Assembly: GCF_024764775.1 (NCBI RefSeq)
Contig: NZ_JALIGC010000039.1
Coordinates: forward strand, 310,001-374,000
Reading direction: 5' to 3'
Length of the DNA stretch: 64,000 nucleotides
From: Scandinavium manionii
Lineage (GTDB): Bacteria > Pseudomonadota > Gammaproteobacteria > Enterobacterales > Enterobacteriaceae
Numbering within the stretch: the first letter of the stretch is position 1; the number at the start of each line of letters is the position of its first letter. Below the pieces are notes generated by a model. It was not told the DNA's origin. It did not search any database and worked only from the letters and a program-made list of their open reading frames with translations. The position numbers and the translations under genes were made by a program. Positions 51,563-61,370 of the stretch are shown here, one piece after another.

Positions 51563-53323
51563 TCAGTTAGCGATGAAACGTTTCTCTTCGGTCAGCACCT
51601 GGAGCAGCAGACTCAGCTGTGGCTTCTCGTTCTCCACTTTCTCATCGTCGCGATTCCACGTGTGGTAGTTACCGTTGTGATTCAGCACGACGGTCACCTT
51701 CGGCGTGGTTATCGCCAAGTCAGTATTGCTCGCGGCGGTGACCCAGTTATGGCGGCGCGTGGCGCTGAACAAGTCCTGCCCCTGAGAATATTCATTGGCA
51801 GGCGTGCTGACGTGCAGCAGGCGCTGCATCAGCGTGGTCATCACATCTTTATGGTTAGTCAGAGTGGTGATTTCCTGCGTTGGCGTACCCGGCCAGTGAA
51901 CCACCAGTGGAACCTGAAGCTGCTCGCGAGACCAGTCGAAATTCGCGCCTTTTTTATCCAGTGATACGCCGTGCGCTGCCGTGATAATCACCACGGTTTT
52001 GTCGAACTTGCCGGACGCTTTCAGTGCGGTCAGCACGCGGTCAATCTGCTTATCAACATCCCCGGCAGCGCGGGAATAACGGCGGTTAAAGCCTTGCTTC
52101 TGGGTGTCGGCAAGGGTGGTTCCGTTGAGCGAAATCCAGGAGAACCAGCGGTTCTCTTCCTGCGCATAGCTCCCCAGCCAGTTGATCCACTGGGAAGCGG
52201 TATCCGCATCGCTCTGAGATTTGGACGGTGGCAGCGAGAAGTCTGACAGCAGCGCCTGGCGATACATTGGGCTGCTGAATCCGTCAGAGGAGAACAACCC
52301 AAGCTGATAACCCTGCTGATTCAGCGCGGAAATCAATGCCGCCGGAACGCGTGCGGACAACACGCCATCCATATAGCTTGGTGAAATCCCGTAGAACAGG
52401 CCGAAGATCCCGCTGTCGGCGGCATTACCGGCGCTCAAGTGCTGAGTAAAGTTAAGGTTTTGCTGCGCAAAACTGCCCAGGGCAGGCATCTGCTTCTCAA
52501 AACGGGAATAATTCAGGCTATCGACCGTAATCAGCAGAACGTTCTGTCCGGTGCCCATATCGCGGTAGCGCAAATCGCTCAGCGGATATTGCACGGAAAC
52601 GGCTTCCGGATCGCCTTGCTCCACCAGACGGCGCTGATAATCCTGCGCGTCCAGCAGGCCGTGTTTCTCAAGGAAACGACGGGCGGTCATCGGATAGGAA
52701 AGTGGCAAATTCGCGCGCTGCATGGTTATCGGGCGATAGAAATTCGCATCGGCCCAGATGTACATCACATGCGTGGCGATAAATGCAGTAAACAGAAACC
52801 AGGCGACCGGGCGAGCATAGTGGCGGCGGCGCGTAAGGCTACGCAGCTTTTGCCAGCTCCAGGTAGCGAATAGCATCTCAATCAGCAGAATGACCGGCAC
52901 GCTGATAAACATAAGCTGCCAGTCGCGGGCCATTTCGTTCTGATCGGGGTTAATCACCAACTCCCACACTACCGGATTAAGGTGCAAGTGGAAGCGAGTA
53001 AAGACTTCGCTGTCGATAAGCAACAGCGTCATGCCCACAGTGGCAAGAATGGCGGAGAAGAACCGCATCAGGCGCTGGGACATGACAACGAAGGTGAGCG
53101 GGAAGAGGATCAGCAGGTAGGTGGCGAACACCAGAAAGCTGAAATGCCCGACGAGGCTGATGTACGAGTACACGCGACCGGACAGCGTGGTCGGCCAGTC
53201 GGCGACAAACAGATAGCGGCTACCGAGAACTGCGGCCAGCAGAATGTTGAACAGGGCAAACCAGTGCCCCCAACTGACCATCTGGGACACTTTTTCTCGA
53301 TAGGGCTGACGATGAGTCACCAT
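51563..53323 (-). CDS. yejM: Inner-membrane lipopolysaccharide-control protein YejM (PbgA/LapC)
   Basis: An essential-type inner-membrane protein that senses periplasmic LPS and restrains LapB/FtsH degradation of LpxC. 586 residues as in E. coli. Five membrane helices lie in the first ~190 residues. A periplasmic sulfatase-fold domain (about 245-586) follows, beginning VLLITVDSLNYSRF and including DKTVVIITAAHGVSLDKKG. The catalytic Cys/Ser of true sulfatases is absent, as in the family. It follows yejL after 27 bp. Confidence 0.96.
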   Translation of the reverse strand: MVTHRQPYREKVSQMVSWGHWFALFNILLAAVLGSRYLFVADWPTTLSGRVYSYISLVGHFSFLVFATYLLILFPLTFVVMSQRLMRFFSAILATVGMTLLLIDSEVFTRFHLHLNPVVWELVINPDQNEMARDWQLMFISVPVILLIEMLFATWSWQKLRSLTRRRHYARPVAWFLFTAFIATHVMYIWADANFYRPITMQRANLPLSYPMTARRFLEKHGLLDAQDYQRRLVEQGDPEAVSVQYPLSDLRYRDMGTGQNVLLITVDSLNYSRFEKQMPALGSFAQQNLNFTQHLSAGNAADSGIFGLFYGISPSYMDGVLSARVPAALISALNQQGYQLGLFSSDGFSSPMYRQALLSDFSLPPSKSQSDADTASQWINWLGSYAQEENRWFSWISLNGTTLADTQKQGFNRRYSRAAGDVDKQIDRVLTALKASGKFDKTVVIITAAHGVSLDKKGANFDWSREQLQVPLVVHWPGTPTQEITTLTNHKDVMTTLMQRLLHVSTPANEYSQGQDLFSATRRHNWVTAASNTDLAITTPKVTVVLNHNGNYHTWNRDDEKVENEKPQLSLLLQVLTEEKRFIAN

Positions 53324-53350
53324 AAACTGTTTGTCGTCTTCCTTTTGCGC

Positions 53351-53578
53351 TTAGTGCGCTGGGTCGTCGCTAACCGAGGATTGCAGCGCCTGAGCAAAGG
53401 AGCGGACAATCGCCTGGCGCTGTGCTGGCGCGACGCTTGTGTTAATCAGGTTAGTCACCATATTGCCCAACACCATCAGTGAAAGGTCAGTCGGTGCCTT
53501 GTGTTTTTCCAGCACGTTGGCAAGCTCAGTCAGCAGCTGTTCAACGTGTTCATCACTGTAGCGGGAGATTTGCGGCAT
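53351..53578 (-). CDS. yejL: UPF0352 family protein YejL
   Basis: A 75-residue helical protein of unknown function, the usual family length. It starts MPQISRYSDEHVEQLLTELA and contains the conserved DLSLMVLGNMVTNLIN. The ATG at 53578 was chosen by family alignment; longer frames cross into the yejK promoter region. It is cotranscribed with yejM and divergent from yejK. Confidence 0.93.
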   Translation of the reverse strand: MPQISRYSDEHVEQLLTELANVLEKHKAPTDLSLMVLGNMVTNLINTSVAPAQRQAIVRSFAQALQSSVSDDPAH

Positions 53579-53711
53579 AAATCCAGAATCTGTTTGTTCA
53601 TGAAAGGGCAACATATTACCGTAGCAGCAGCTTTTTTTCCGCTTTTTTTCGCCTTTACACAGTTGCGTCCGCGATGGTTGAATACCGTCCGGTCTAAAAG
53701 GAGAGTTTAAC

Positions 53712-54716
53712 ATGAGTCTGGATATCAACCAGATTGCCCTGCACCAGATGATCAAGCGTGATGAAGAGAACCTTGAAGTGGTGCTGCGCGATACTTTGCT
53801 GGAGCCGACGGCAACGGTCGAAGAGATGATGGCTGAGCTGCATCGGGTCTATAGCGCAAAGAACAAAGCCTATGGCATGTTCAATGAAGAGAGCGAGCTG
53901 GCCCAGTCTCTGCGCCTGCATCGTCAGGGTGAGGAAGATTTCCTGGCCTTTAGCCGCGCAGCGACCGGTCGCCTGCGTGACGAACTGGCGAAATACCCGT
54001 TCGCTGACGGCGGCATCGTACTGTTTTGCCACTATCGCTATCTGGCGGTGGAGTATCTGCTGGTGGCGGTGCTCAACAATCTGAGCAGCATGCGCGTGAA
54101 CGAGCAACTGGATATCAGCTCCACGCACTATCTCGATATCAATCATGCCGATATCGTGGCGCGTATTGATTTGACCGAATGGGAAACTAATCCGGACTCC
54201 AGCCGCTACCTGACTTTCCTGAAAGGGCGAGTCGGGCGCAAAGTGGCCGATTTCTTTATGGATTTCCTCGGGGCAAGCGAAGGGTTGAACGCCAAAGCGC
54301 AGAACCGGGGTTTGCTGCAGGCAGTTGACGATTTTACTGCCGAAGCGGAGCTCGATAAATCTGAGCGTCAGAACGTGCGCCAGCAGGTTTACACCTATTG
54401 CAACGAACAGCTGCAGGCCGGGGAAGAGATTGAACTGGAGTCGCTGTCCAAAGAGTTGTCGGGCGTCAGTGAAATGAGTTTCCACGAATTCACCGCCGAC
54501 AAAGGCTACGAGCTGGAAGAGAGTTTCCCGGCCGACAGAAGCACGCTGCGCCAGCTGACCAAATACGCCGGAAGCGGCGGTGGGCTGACCATCAATTTTG
54601 ATGCGCTGCTGCTGGGCGAACGTATTTTCTGGGATCCGGCCACCGATACGCTGACCATCAAAGGCACGCCACCCAACCTGCGTGACCAGTTACAGCGCCG
54701 CACCAGCGGCAAGTAA
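53712..54716 (+). CDS. yejK: Nucleoid-associated protein YejK
   Basis: A 334-residue nucleoid-associated protein (NdpA family; 335 in E. coli). It starts MSLDINQIALHQMIKRDEEN, with family segments KNKAYGMFNEES, FCHYRYLAVEYLLVAVLNN and YLTFLKGRVGRKVADFFMDF. AAAAGGAG precedes the ATG by 7 bases. It also interacts with topoisomerase IV in E. coli. It converges on rplY. Confidence 0.95.
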   Translation: MSLDINQIALHQMIKRDEENLEVVLRDTLLEPTATVEEMMAELHRVYSAKNKAYGMFNEESELAQSLRLHRQGEEDFLAFSRAATGRLRDELAKYPFADGGIVLFCHYRYLAVEYLLVAVLNNLSSMRVNEQLDISSTHYLDINHADIVARIDLTEWETNPDSSRYLTFLKGRVGRKVADFFMDFLGASEGLNAKAQNRGLLQAVDDFTAEAELDKSERQNVRQQVYTYCNEQLQAGEEIELESLSKELSGVSEMSFHEFTADKGYELEESFPADRSTLRQLTKYAGSGGGLTINFDALLLGERIFWDPATDTLTIKGTPPNLRDQLQRRTSGK

Positions 54717-54731
54717 CCTAAAATCAGCGAT

Positions 54732-54756
54732 AAAAAAACCCCGCCGAGGCGGGGTT
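54732..54756 (-). terminator. Terminator of rplY
   Basis: Read on the minus strand, AACCCCGCC-TC-GGCGGGGTT is followed by TTTTT. A strong terminator for rplY; on the plus strand it would serve yejK only weakly. Confidence 0.9.
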
Positions 54757-54775
54757 CTTCACAACTTGTCAGCGA

Positions 54776-55063
54776 TTACGCGCGAACGAAGTCGATGTGA
54801 GTCAGTTTTGGCTTGAACGGGTGACGCTGAACAGCCTGAACCTTCACTTTCTCTTCTTTACCACCAGCAACCACGATGGTCAGAACTTCGGTGTAGAAAC
54901 CTTCTTTAGTCTGCAGGTTCCACACTTTGTCGTGGTCCAGTTCCAGAGCTACTGGAGCAGCTTCGCCACCGTAGACGATTGCTGGGAACTGGTTAGCGGT
55001 ACGCAGGCGGCGGCTCGCACCCTTACCCTGCTCTTTACGTACTTCTGCGTTTAAAGTAAACAT
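54776..55063 (-). CDS. rplY: 50S ribosomal protein L25
   Basis: Binds 5S rRNA in the large subunit. 95 residues, the short (non-CTC-extended) form. It starts MFTLNAEVRKEQGKGASRRL and ends with a basic tail HPFKPKLTHIDFVRA. The ATG at 55063 matches the family; a longer frame would read through the leader. A consensus promoter lies 84-112 bp upstream, and codon use is that of a highly expressed gene. Confidence 0.97.
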   Translation of the reverse strand: MFTLNAEVRKEQGKGASRRLRTANQFPAIVYGGEAAPVALELDHDKVWNLQTKEGFYTEVLTIVVAGGKEEKVKVQAVQRHPFKPKLTHIDFVRA

Positions 55064-55146
55064 TGATGTCTCTCTATATGTAATCCTGTTACAGGCGACC
55101 CAGCAACAGGCAAGTGATCTGCTTTGCACATGCAAAAGCGGGCGGG

Positions 55147-55175
55147 ATTATAGCCTTCAATCCCCACAGGGGCAA
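55147..55175 (-). promoter_or_regulatory. rplY promoter
   Basis: On the minus strand, TTGCCC (55170-55175) and TATAAT (55147-55152) are separated by exactly 17 bp. A near-consensus sigma-70 promoter. Confidence 0.8.
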
Positions 55176-55294
55176 TTGGAAACTACATACCTGATACGGG
55201 CAATCGCCGGTCGGTACACGAAAATTGAGGGATTTTTCCCGCAATATTAGGGGGCGCTTAAGGGCGCTTGCGTTGATCGACTGCGGGGGCCGGG

Positions 55295-57052
55295 CTAGCG
55301 CAGCTCATTGGCGCGACGGAAACGGCCTTCATAATCAAAGATTTTTTCGCGCACCTGCCAGAATTGCCCTTTTTTACGCGCGACAACAAAATCCGGATGA
55401 CGCAGTAAAACTTGCTGAGCAAGGATATCGGCAGGCGTTATCCAGCGCAGCGGCACGCCGGGCGTGCGAGTATGAGGGCGCATAAAAAGCTGCTCGAAGG
55501 CGGTTTTCAGTGCGGGCGTTTGCAGGCGGAAGCGCTCACTCACATCGGCCCCGTCTTCGTCGTGATAGGTGACTTTCAGCCACGGGCCTTTTTCGTCAGC
55601 GCCGTCCTGTAACGTCATGCCGCTACAGCGCAGCACCAGCGCATCTTTAAGCTTCAATGCCGCTTTCAGCATATCGTCCGGGTCAACCAGCACCGTGTCA
55701 CATTCGCGGCAACGCCGCGCCGCGATATCATTTTCCGCATTACACTGCGGGCAGTTTTTAAAGCGGAAGCGGAAATCACACTGCTCGCGATGGCCATCGT
55801 CATCTTCAAACCAGCCCTGACAGCGGCGGCCAAAATGTTCGATAAGCGTGCCGTCCTGAGTTGTTTTTCCCCAGAACGTATTGGCGAAACCGCAGGCAGG
55901 GCAGAAAACCTGTACTGGTACGTTGTCACTTTTGCCTTTCGGCGCGCCGACTTCCGGGGCAAACAGGTCATGCGGGTTTCCGGCGTAGTCGAGTATCAGG
56001 CAATCGGTCTTGCCAGGCGACAGGCGCAGGCCGCGGCCGACAATTTGTTGATAAAGGCTGACGGATTCCGTCGGGCGCAGAATGGCAATCAGGTCGACGT
56101 GCGGCGCGTCAAATCCGGTGGTCAGCACCGCGACGTTCACCAGATAGCGAAACTGCTGGGCTTTGAACGCCTCAATCAGTCGGTCTCGTTCCGGCGTGGG
56201 TGTATCGCCGGTGATCAGTGCCGCCTCTGAGGCTGGTAGCAGGCCGGTGACTTCTTTGGCGTGCTCTACGGTTGAAGCGAAAATCATCACCCCTTTGCGA
56301 TTCTGCGCAAATTCAACAATCTGGCTGATGATGTGCGGCGTTACGCGCTGCTGTTTTTTCAGCTCAACGTTAAGATCTGCCTCACTGAACAGGCCGTTGC
56401 TTTGCACCTGCAGGCGGCTGAAATCGTATTGAACCACCGGCATATCCAGTCGTTCCGGCGGCGTCAAAAAGCCGTGCTTAATCATGTAGCGCAGCGGCAG
56501 TTCATAAATGCAGTCGCGGAACAGCGCTTTTTCATCACCGCGTACCATGCCGTGATAATGAAAGCGATAAATCCAGCCTTTTCCCAGACGGAACGGCGTG
56601 GCAGTCAGCCCCAGCAGGCGTAAGTGAGGGTTCACCTTTTTAAGGTGATTAAGAATTTGCTGGTACTGGCTGTCATCGTCATCGCTGATGCGGTGGCATT
56701 CATCGACAATCAGCAGCGAAAACTCGGCCTGAAACAGCTCAAGGTTGCGCGCCACCGACTGCACGCTGCCGAAAACCACTTTGCCGTGGCTCTCTTTGCG
56801 CTTTAGTCCGGCGGCAAAAATATCGGCCTCAAGCCCTAACGCCCGGTACTTCGCGTGGTTCTGCGCCACCAGTTCTTTGACGTGAGCAAGCACCAACACA
56901 CGCCCACGCGCCAGGCGAGCAAGCTCGGCTATCACCAGGCTTTTCCCGGCGCCGGTGGGCAACACAATCACCGCGGGCTGCTGGTGTTGACGAAAGTGGG
57001 AGAGGGTGGCGTCCACCGCTTCCTGTTGATAAGGGCGAAGTGTAAAGGTCAT
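55295..57052 (-). CDS. radD: DNA-repair helicase-like ATPase RadD (YejH)
   Basis: A superfamily 2 ATPase that acts with RecA/SSB in recombinational repair. 585 residues (586 in E. coli). Walker A VLPTGAGKS (near residue 36), DEAD-type box LIVDECHRI, motif III LGLTATPFR, and motif VI QIVGRGLRLSPGK. A C-terminal zinc-binding region has CPACGFAN, a third Cys in GRRCQGW, and CPQC plus CREC. The ATG at 57052 matches the family start MTFTLRPYQQEAV. Divergent from rsuA. Confidence 0.95.
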   Translation of the reverse strand: MTFTLRPYQQEAVDATLSHFRQHQQPAVIVLPTGAGKSLVIAELARLARGRVLVLAHVKELVAQNHAKYRALGLEADIFAAGLKRKESHGKVVFGSVQSVARNLELFQAEFSLLIVDECHRISDDDDSQYQQILNHLKKVNPHLRLLGLTATPFRLGKGWIYRFHYHGMVRGDEKALFRDCIYELPLRYMIKHGFLTPPERLDMPVVQYDFSRLQVQSNGLFSEADLNVELKKQQRVTPHIISQIVEFAQNRKGVMIFASTVEHAKEVTGLLPASEAALITGDTPTPERDRLIEAFKAQQFRYLVNVAVLTTGFDAPHVDLIAILRPTESVSLYQQIVGRGLRLSPGKTDCLILDYAGNPHDLFAPEVGAPKGKSDNVPVQVFCPACGFANTFWGKTTQDGTLIEHFGRRCQGWFEDDDGHREQCDFRFRFKNCPQCNAENDIAARRCRECDTVLVDPDDMLKAALKLKDALVLRCSGMTLQDGADEKGPWLKVTYHDEDGADVSERFRLQTPALKTAFEQLFMRPHTRTPGVPLRWITPADILAQQVLLRHPDFVVARKKGQFWQVREKIFDYEGRFRRANELR

Positions 57053-57103
57053 GGTTCCAGCGTCATTATTTCCAGGCAAATAGTATGCCATGAATCTTTT
57101 CGC

Positions 57104-57131
57104 TTGAGTGGCTTGGCAGGGCCGTTATACT
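57104..57131 (+). promoter_or_regulatory. Candidate rsuA promoter
   Basis: TTGAGT (57104-57109) and TATACT (57126-57131) with a 16-bp spacer, 70 bp upstream of the rsuA ATG. Confidence 0.5.
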
Positions 57132-57200
57132 TGACCCTTAGTACAGCTTCATTTTCGGGCCACGCCCGATACCCGCACAATTACAGGCTAAAAATACTTC

Positions 57201-57908
57201 ATGCGACTCGAAAAGTTTATCGCCCAGCAACTCGGCGTCAGCCGTGCCATTGCCGGGCGTGAAATTCGCGCCAGCCGCGTTACCGTGGATGGCGAGATTG
57301 TCAAACTCAGCGCGTTTAAGGTCCTGCCGGAACACACTGTGGAATATGACGGAAACCCGTTGATTCAACCGACTGGCCCACGCTACTTCATGCTCAACAA
57401 GCCTCAGGGTTATGTGTGCTCAACGGATGACCCGGATCATCCGACGGTGCTTTATTTTCTCGATGAGCCACTGGCGCACAAGCTGCACGCCGCAGGGCGT
57501 CTCGATATCGACACCACCGGCCTGGTACTGATGACCGACGACGGCCAATGGTCGCACCGCGTCACTTCCCCGCGTCACCACTGCGAGAAAACCTATCTGG
57601 TGACGCTGGAATCACCGGTGTCCGATGACACAGCTGAACAATTCACCAAAGGCGTTCAGCTGCATAATGAAAAAGATCTGACCAAACCCGCACAGCTGGA
57701 CGTGCTGACCCCGACTGAAGTCCGTTTGACCATCAGTGAAGGGCGCTATCACCAGGTGAAACGCATGTTTGCGGCGGTAGGCAACCACGTTGTGGGCCTG
57801 CATCGCGAACGGATTGGTGAGATTAAACTTGATGACGATTTGGCACCAGGTGAATACCGGGCGCTGACGGAAGACGAAATCGCCAGCGTTGGCTTATCGC
57901 CGCGCTAA
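57201..57908 (+). CDS. rsuA: 16S rRNA pseudouridine-516 synthase RsuA
   Basis: Converts U516 of 16S rRNA to pseudouridine. 235 residues. An S4-like RNA-binding domain covers residues 1-55. The catalytic domain has Asp102 in AGRLDIDTTGLVLMT. The later motifs EKTYLVTL and EGRYHQVKRMFAAVG are present. It is followed on the same strand by bcr, whose GTG starts 16 bp after its stop. Confidence 0.96.
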   Translation: MRLEKFIAQQLGVSRAIAGREIRASRVTVDGEIVKLSAFKVLPEHTVEYDGNPLIQPTGPRYFMLNKPQGYVCSTDDPDHPTVLYFLDEPLAHKLHAAGRLDIDTTGLVLMTDDGQWSHRVTSPRHHCEKTYLVTLESPVSDDTAEQFTKGVQLHNEKDLTKPAQLDVLTPTEVRLTISEGRYHQVKRMFAAVGNHVVGLHRERIGEIKLDDDLAPGEYRALTEDEIASVGLSPR

Positions 57909-57924
57909 CTTCAGGAGTAGATTA

Positions 57925-59121
57925 GTGACCACCAGGCAGCACTCCTCGCTGGGTATAGTATTCATCCTTGGCCTCCTGGCCATGCTGATGCCGCTTTCAA
58001 TTGATATGTATCTCCCGGCGCTGCCGGTCATTTCTGCGCAGTTCGGCGTCCCGGCGGGCAGTGCGCAGATGACGCTCAGCACCTACATTCTGGGCTTTGC
58101 CCTCGGTCAGTTGCTGTATGGCCCAATGGCTGACAGCATTGGTCGTAAGCCGGTTATTCTCGGTGGCACGCTAGTGTTCGCGGCAGCTGCAGTAGCGTGT
58201 GCGCTGTCGCAGACCATCGATCATCTGATCATTATGCGCTTCTTCCACGGCCTGGCCGCGGCGGCTGCAAGCGTGGTGATCAACGCCCTGATGCGTGACA
58301 TTTACCCGAAAGAAGAGTTCTCCCGCATGATGTCGTTCGTCATGCTGGTGACGACCATTGCGCCGCTGGTGGCGCCCATGGTCGGCGGGGCGGTGCTGGT
58401 GTGGTTTAGCTGGCATGCGATTTTCTGGATCCTCGCTATTGCTGCACTTCTGGCCTCAACGATGATCTTCTTCTTTATCGATGAGACCTTGCCGCCGGAG
58501 CGCCGTCAGAAGTTTCATATCCGCACCACGATGGGGAACTTCGCCTCGCTGTTCCGCCATAAGCGCGTACTGAGCTACATGCTGGCCAGCGGCTTCAGCT
58601 TCGCTGGCATGTTCTCGTTCCTCAGCGCCGGGCCGTTTGTTTACATCGAACTGAACCACGTTTCACCGCAGCATTTCGGTTATTACTTCGCGCTGAATAT
58701 CGTATTCCTGTTTATCATGACCATCATCAACAGCCGCTTTGTGCGCAAAGTCGGTGCGCTGAACATGTTCCGCGCCGGGCTGTGGATCCAGTTCGCGATG
58801 GCCGTTTGGATGGTGGTGTGCGCACTGCTTGGCGTGGGCTTCTGGTCTCTGGTGCTTGGTGTAGCGGCGTTTGTGGGCTGCGTATCGATGGTTTCTTCCA
58901 ACGCGATGGCGGTTATTCTCGACGAATTCCCGCACATGGCGGGCACGGCGTCGTCGCTGGCGGGAACTTTCCGCTTCGGGATTGGTGCGATTGTGGGGGC
59001 GTTGCTGTCGATGGCGACCTTTACCACCGCGTGGCCGATGCTGTTTTCCATCGCATTTTGCGCCAGTTGTTCGATTTTGTTCTCTCTCTACGCCAGCCGT
59101 CCTCGTAAAAACCCGCGCTAA
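57925..59121 (+). CDS. bcr: Bicyclomycin/sulfonamide efflux protein Bcr
   Basis: A DHA1-family MFS drug exporter with 12 membrane segments, 398 residues (396 in E. coli). Landmarks are SIDMYLPALPVISAQFGVP in segment 1 and its loop, GQLLYGPMADSIGRKPVIL (loop 2-3), and the antiporter motif region VVINALMRDIYPKEEF. In E. coli it exports bicyclomycin and some dipeptides. The GTG at 57925 is preceded by CAGGAG at 8 bases and gives the family N-terminus; a longer frame would overlap rsuA. Confidence 0.95.
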   Translation: MTTRQHSSLGIVFILGLLAMLMPLSIDMYLPALPVISAQFGVPAGSAQMTLSTYILGFALGQLLYGPMADSIGRKPVILGGTLVFAAAAVACALSQTIDHLIIMRFFHGLAAAAASVVINALMRDIYPKEEFSRMMSFVMLVTTIAPLVAPMVGGAVLVWFSWHAIFWILAIAALLASTMIFFFIDETLPPERRQKFHIRTTMGNFASLFRHKRVLSYMLASGFSFAGMFSFLSAGPFVYIELNHVSPQHFGYYFALNIVFLFIMTIINSRFVRKVGALNMFRAGLWIQFAMAVWMVVCALLGVGFWSLVLGVAAFVGCVSMVSSNAMAVILDEFPHMAGTASSLAGTFRFGIGAIVGALLSMATFTTAWPMLFSIAFCASCSILFSLYASRPRKNPR

Positions 59122-59431
59122 TACACATCTGTTTAACAAAAAGGGGCTGAAATCAGCCTCTTTTTGATGCATATCAACCGCTAAGCGTTTTGTACTGCCC
59201 GATCATGTTTATTTTATGTAAAATCAATTGGTATAAAAAGTCACATCACTGTAGATAAAAAGGTTGTTTTAGATCACAGAAACGGGTACATATAGCGCCG
59301 TTATGCCGGTTTGGCATACGAGTGACGATAAAAACGTACGTACCCTTGGCTGGATGCAGGACGATTTGTCAACGATGTGTTAATATGGATGTGAAATATT
59401 TGTGAAGCATTTTGCTTCCGGGGAAAAAGAC
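59122..59431. other. bcr-yejG intergenic region with bcr terminator
   Basis: The 310 bp contains the bcr terminator at 59138-59165 (AAAAAGGGGCTGA / TCAGCCTCTTTTT, one mismatch) and no credible coding sequence. Beyond it is AT-rich DNA that should hold the yejG promoter. A half-site resembling CRP (AGATCACAG near 59271) is too weak to call. Confidence 0.65.
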
Positions 59432-59776
59432 GTGAATACACAACAGCTTTCTATCGTACACCGACTGCCCCAGAGCTATCGCTGGTCTGCCGGTTTTGCA
59501 GGTTCAAGAGTTGAACCGATTCCGCAAAATGGTAACGAAGATGATAATTGCCTGGTGGCCCTGAAATTACTGAGTCCTGACGGCGATACCGCATGGCCCG
59601 TGATGCAGAAGCTGAGTCAGGCGTTAACCGATATCGAATTGCCAAGCTCCGTACTGGAATGCGAAGGCGAGCCGTGCCTGTTCGTGAACATGCAAGATGA
59701 GTTCGCGGCAACCTGCCGACTGAAAAATTTCGGCGTGGCTATCGCTGAGCCTTTCTCTGGTAACAACCCTTTCTGA
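59432..59776 (+). CDS. yejG: Conserved protein YejG
   Basis: A 114-residue cytoplasmic protein of unknown biochemical function, the same length as E. coli YejG. Conserved blocks are LSIVHRLPQSYRWSAGFAGS, LVALKLLSPDGD and the C-terminus FGVAIAEPFSGNNPF. The GTG at 59432 matches the family length and start; another GTG 30 bp upstream is possible. It converges on yejF, with three bases between the stops. Confidence 0.9.
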   Translation: MNTQQLSIVHRLPQSYRWSAGFAGSRVEPIPQNGNEDDNCLVALKLLSPDGDTAWPVMQKLSQALTDIELPSSVLECEGEPCLFVNMQDEFAATCRLKNFGVAIAEPFSGNNPF

Positions 59777-59779
59777 GCG

Positions 59780-61369
59780 TTAGCTTAGCGTAATCAGCTG
59801 GCGAGTATACTCCTGCGCCGGTGCGGCAAACACGCGCTGACAGACACCTTGCTCAACCACTTCTCCCTGACGCAGTACAATCACCTGATGACACAGCGAA
59901 CGCACCACATGCAGGTCATGGCTGATAAAGATATAAGCCAGCTGATGCTTTTGCTGAAGTGATTTCAGCAGGGCGAGGATTTGCGCCTGTACGGTCCGAT
60001 CGAGCGATGATGTGGGTTCGTCCAGCACGATAAGCTGCGGTTTGAGGATTAACGCCCGGGCGATGGCGATGCGTTGGCGCTGACCGCCGGAAAATTCAGC
60101 CGGGTAACGCCAGCGGGTTTCCGGATCGAGCCCCACTTCTTTCATCACGCTAATCACTTGGTTTTCACGCGCGTTACTGCTCAACGCGGGCTGATGAACG
60201 CGTAAACCTTCTTCGATAATTTGCAGCACGTTCAGGCGCGGGTTCAGCGATGAGTTCGGATCCTGAAAAACCACCTGGATCCGGTGACGCAGCGGCAGCA
60301 TCTGCTTGCGCGAACGGCCCTGAATTTTATGCCCATCAAACGTAATATTGCCCGCCGAGGCGATTAGACGCAGCAGCGCCAGACCGGTGGTGCTTTTCCC
60401 CGATCCAGATTCTCCCACCAGACCCAGCGTTTCACCGGTATTCAGGGTAAAACTGATATTGTTGACCACTCTGTTTTCGTCAACTACCCGGCGAAACACG
60501 CCTTTGCGAACGGGAAATGCGACCTGCAGGTTTTCTACCTGCAACAGCGGCGCACTTTCTGGCGGCAGTGACACGGGCTCACCCGCGGGTTCGCTGTCGA
60601 GCAGTTTGATGGTGTAAGGATGCTCAGGTTGGCGGAACAGAGACAGGGCGCCGCGCTGTTCCACGCAGCGGCCGTTCTGCATCACCGCCACGTTGTCCGC
60701 CAGCTTACGTACGATGCTCAGGTTATGGGTGATAAACAGCAAGCCCATGTTCAGTTCCTGGCGCAACTCGCGCAGCAGTTGCAGAATTTGCGCCTGCACG
60801 GACACGTCCAGCGCGGTGGTGGGTTCGTCGGCAATCAACAGTTCCGGGCGCGTCAACAACGCCATGGCAATCATCACGCGCTGACGTTCGCCGCCGGAAA
60901 GCTGATGCGGATAATTGTCCAGCCGTTGGCGAGCATTGCGGATCCCGACGCGATCCAGGCAGGTCAGGATCTCGCCGCGCGCCGCTTCTTTACGCATTCC
61001 CCGGTGCAGGGACAGCACTTCGTACAGCTGTTTTTCCAGAGAATGCAGCGGGTTGAGCGATACCATCGGTTCCTGGAAAATCATCGCGATGCGATTCCCA
61101 CGGATCCCCCGCAGCACGCGCTCATTGGCATGCAGCAGGGATTCACCGTGAAAGCGGATGTCACCGGCCGGATAACTCACCGGCGGCGTGGGCAGCAGGC
61201 GCAGAACGGACAGCGCCGACACGCTTTTGCCAGAACCGGATTCCCCGACCAGCGCCAGCGTTTCCCCGGCTTCCACCTTCAGCGACAGCTCACTCACCAC
61301 CGTGCGGATTTCTTCCCTGGCGCTGAATGCGATGGAGAGATTATCGATCTCTAATAATGGTTTCGTCAT
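59780..61369 (-). CDS. yejF: Peptide ABC transporter fused ATPase YejF
   Basis: A double-ATPase subunit of the YejABEF oligopeptide importer, which also takes up microcin C in E. coli. 529 residues as in E. coli. Two nucleotide-binding domains, each with Walker A GESGSGKS. Signatures are LSGGERQR and FSGGQRQR, and Walker B is LLIADEPTTALD and LIVLDEPTSSLD. It starts one base after the yejE stop; the operon order is yejA-yejB-yejE-yejF. Confidence 0.96.
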   Translation of the reverse strand: MTKPLLEIDNLSIAFSAREEIRTVVSELSLKVEAGETLALVGESGSGKSVSALSVLRLLPTPPVSYPAGDIRFHGESLLHANERVLRGIRGNRIAMIFQEPMVSLNPLHSLEKQLYEVLSLHRGMRKEAARGEILTCLDRVGIRNARQRLDNYPHQLSGGERQRVMIAMALLTRPELLIADEPTTALDVSVQAQILQLLRELRQELNMGLLFITHNLSIVRKLADNVAVMQNGRCVEQRGALSLFRQPEHPYTIKLLDSEPAGEPVSLPPESAPLLQVENLQVAFPVRKGVFRRVVDENRVVNNISFTLNTGETLGLVGESGSGKSTTGLALLRLIASAGNITFDGHKIQGRSRKQMLPLRHRIQVVFQDPNSSLNPRLNVLQIIEEGLRVHQPALSSNARENQVISVMKEVGLDPETRWRYPAEFSGGQRQRIAIARALILKPQLIVLDEPTSSLDRTVQAQILALLKSLQQKHQLAYIFISHDLHVVRSLCHQVIVLRQGEVVEQGVCQRVFAAPAQEYTRQLITLS

Positions 61370-61370
61370 C

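Noticed and set aside
60620..61354. 244-codon frame antisense to yejF
   Set aside because: yejF has both ATPase domains intact; the opposite frame has no motif and begins within the ATPase coding sequence.
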